NCBI GenBank assembly: GCA_025769875.1
Contig: JAGFNK010000608.1
Location: forward strand, 1-30,534
DNA length: 30,534 bases
From: Russula earlei
Taxonomy: Eukaryota; Basidiomycota; Agaricomycetes; Russulales; Russulaceae
Direction of reading: 5' to 3'
The notes beneath the pieces are model-generated. The model was not told the origin of the DNA. It did not search any database and worked only from the letters and a program-made list of their open reading frames with translations. A program made the translations under genes and the position numbers. Within the stretch, counting starts at the first letter, position 1; every line of letters begins with the position of its first letter. Below, one piece after another: positions 28,591 to 30,534 of the stretch.

Positions 28591-30534
28591 TGATAAGTAG
28601 GAGATCAGCCAACCATTGAAAAGCTTCCAGTGTTCACAAGAACCATGTCCTCTTCTGCACATTGAATCAATAAATCAGCTGTGCCCTTCCCAATATGAGC
28701 TACCTTGATAGTTTCTCCCACATCCATATGGTCTCCACAAGCTGGTTGATATGACGATAGCCCTCTTCATGAAATTTGAAATTGTCCCCTTATGATCAGG
28801 GTGCATGTCACAGGTAACACAAGCCAAGTGTGTATCTTTGGGACTTCAATCTTCACTGGAACAGGGGTTTGGGAGAATTCCCACATTGGTTACTGGTAGG
28901 AGCCCTGAAGTCAGATTGGGAGGTGGCAGTTGACTTGGAGGGGGAACCAAGGAAGATAAAATTGTATTGCAGCAGGGGGGATGGCAATATGGAGGTTGAT
29001 GAGTGGCTGAAGGCTGTCCACACATAGTCATGGCTAGGGATTTGATTTTGGGCGTTCATGAGCAGAGGGTCTGCCAGCATACAGATTGATTTCCCAGATT
29101 GATTTCCTTGCCAGGTTTGTGGTCACTGGATATGTCTGGGAATCCCTTGACCTTCCAACAATAAGCTGACTTCACATATGAATCATGGCACCAAGTACTT
29201 ACAGCCATTGATGACCAGAAATTGAGAGCACTTGTTGAAATTAGAAAACACAAGTGTTGCACCAGATCTTTCCAGCACAAGGCAGGCTTGTCTGGAAGGC
29301 TGTGGATGTCACAGGAAGTGTTCAAGATTTTCTGATGCACTTCAATTCTCTGTTTATGGAACAACTCACTAGCAGAATTTTCTATATCGCATTGCTGTCA
29401 TGTGGAACACTACCGGACTTGGTGCTTTTCTGCATGTCTGTCAGCATTTGTTTCAAGCATCTGGTCACTGTGGCTCACCTTGGTCTGATGGCGACTATTT
29501 GTAGATGATATCTATCATCTTTGTTAGTCACTTGGACCTTGATTTCTTCATCTTCCAGGTGGAGTGCTTCCCATTCTGAAGATGAGCAGGAACAACAAGG
29601 GGCTGGAGTAATGTGATCATCATATCAAGGTGCACTGGCATGGTGAGGTCAAGCAGAAGGGAGCCTTTGGGGTCAGTGCTGAGGCATACTGTGCATGTAG
29701 CATTGAGGGGTAGACATTGAGGTGTTGTGCTAACATTTGTTGCATTGTGCACCAGGGTATTGTCAATGTAACAATATCCATCACATGGCTCCCTTTCTGC
29801 CTATTGATTATCTCTACTGTGAACGAAAATGTCTCTGACCAACACCAACAAAATATCAGGTGAGTAGGAACCAAAAGACTGCCATGACGAACCATTTTCA
29901 TCATCCTCTGACTTGCTTTCATCCTTGTGTGCTATTGCCACTTTCCTGCATTTGGAGCAGTAGCAGTTTTGCTTTTCTTCTGCATCATGACTTCAACAAT
30001 GCTGTCATTGCTGACATTGCCACTCTCATCTTGCACACAGGGGAATCTACAACTGAGTTGTCATCATTGTCTGTGGCCAGCTCTGCAAGAACTTCCTGCT
30101 GGAGAAGTGCTCAAATTGCAATGGAAGCTTGGTGGTAGGTTGTGGCTCATTTGGAGCTTCATGTCCCTCACTGGGAAGAGGGGGCAATGCCATGGGTGGT
30201 TTTTTTGGCTTGGGATGAAGACACAGCAGCTGTTGCACCACAGGAATGTGTCACATGTGGCCTGGGGCTGCAACATGGTTCTTCTCATCCAATTCCCCAC
30301 CTGTCCTGATGGCATCTGCACTCCAGTGCCAATTTTAGGTGTTGCATGAGCCACAGAGTCCAGAGAAGCAGGGTGGTCAGATGGATCATTGGATGTGGTC
30401 AAAGGTGCAGTCAGATTCTTCTCTGCCTGTTTTTTTTGCTTTGGCTGCCCTTTGGAATGTTGGGACTGCTCCCTTGCCCATGAATAACAGGCAACAGGCA
30501 ACACATAGCAAAGGTAAAAAGGCAACGAATATTT
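28591..30534 (-). other. Strongly CpG-depleted region with possible decayed minus-strand coding sequence
   Basis: Minus-strand frames at 30064-30525 (Lys/Gln-rich then Cys-containing), 29620-29922 and 29056-29364 are open in turn, and an alternative phase near 29870-29990 reads CYCSKCRKVAIAHKDESKSE. This looks like an eroded coding region with frameshifts or introns, but no domain could be named and plus-strand frames (28830-29027) are equally open. The window ends inside it. An old transposon or dead gene is the likeliest content. Confidence 0.3.

Noticed and set aside
1..30534. tRNA, rRNA, riboswitch or other structured RNA genes
   Set aside because: No cloverleaf with conserved A and B boxes, rRNA core sequence or other recognisable RNA was seen by eye. 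A covariance-model scan would be needed to exclude small ones.

Overview
The window looks like a transposon-rich, gene-poor stretch of a basidiomycete genome, most likely an agaricomycete. The evidence is the many GT..AG introns of 46-60 nt, a lipase-like type-B carboxylesterase cut into at least 14 small exons, and a mix of hAT, Tc1/mariner, Ty1/copia and Ty3/gypsy elements. No prokaryotic features, rRNA, tRNA or CRISPR arrays were seen. Species level is not supported.

Region 1 (1-2286): the 3' part (468 codons) of an apparently intact carboxylesterase/lipase, all 13 introns resolvable and the catalytic triad present. It is the only convincing host gene. Region 2 (2287-11235): one hAT transposon of about 8.9 kb with a perfect 8-bp target duplication (CTAGAATC), inserted 184 bp after the esterase stop. 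It keeps the C-terminal dimerisation part of its own transposase and carries two younger insertions: a 1.2-kb non-autonomous hAT (2860-4094, 8-bp duplication ATCGTGGC) and long-TIR element 1 (5798-10843). Element 1 has a broken DD34E Tc1-like transposase between two 1793-bp inverted arms and sits on a TA target.

Region 3 (11236-16273): flanking DNA with a 441-bp repeat, a likely Ty3/gypsy 5' LTR with the start of a gag-like ORF, and an internally deleted Ty1/copia element on the minus strand. Region 4 (16275-20335): long-TIR element 2, a chimera (type-B left arm, type-A right arm) holding a solo LTR. Region 5 (20338-22535): gag, protease, RT and RNase H of a Ty3/gypsy element broken mainly by CGA-to-TGA changes. 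Region 6 (22538-26563): long-TIR element 3 with a GC-rich S/T/A-coding tract, a second solo LTR and a gag-like fragment. Region 7 (26564-30534): a 154-bp satellite, then CpG-poor DNA in which I recognise no gene.

The main story is layered. Target duplications date the insertions relative to each other. The long-TIR family appears in three copies whose ends are TA-TTGCC...GGCAA-TA. Its arms are modular, and at two copies the left and right flanks do not match, which suggests recombination between copies deleted the DNA between them. The best candidate for something undescribed is this foldback-like Tc1/mariner family with arms near 1.8 kb that carry their own conserved outward-facing ORF.
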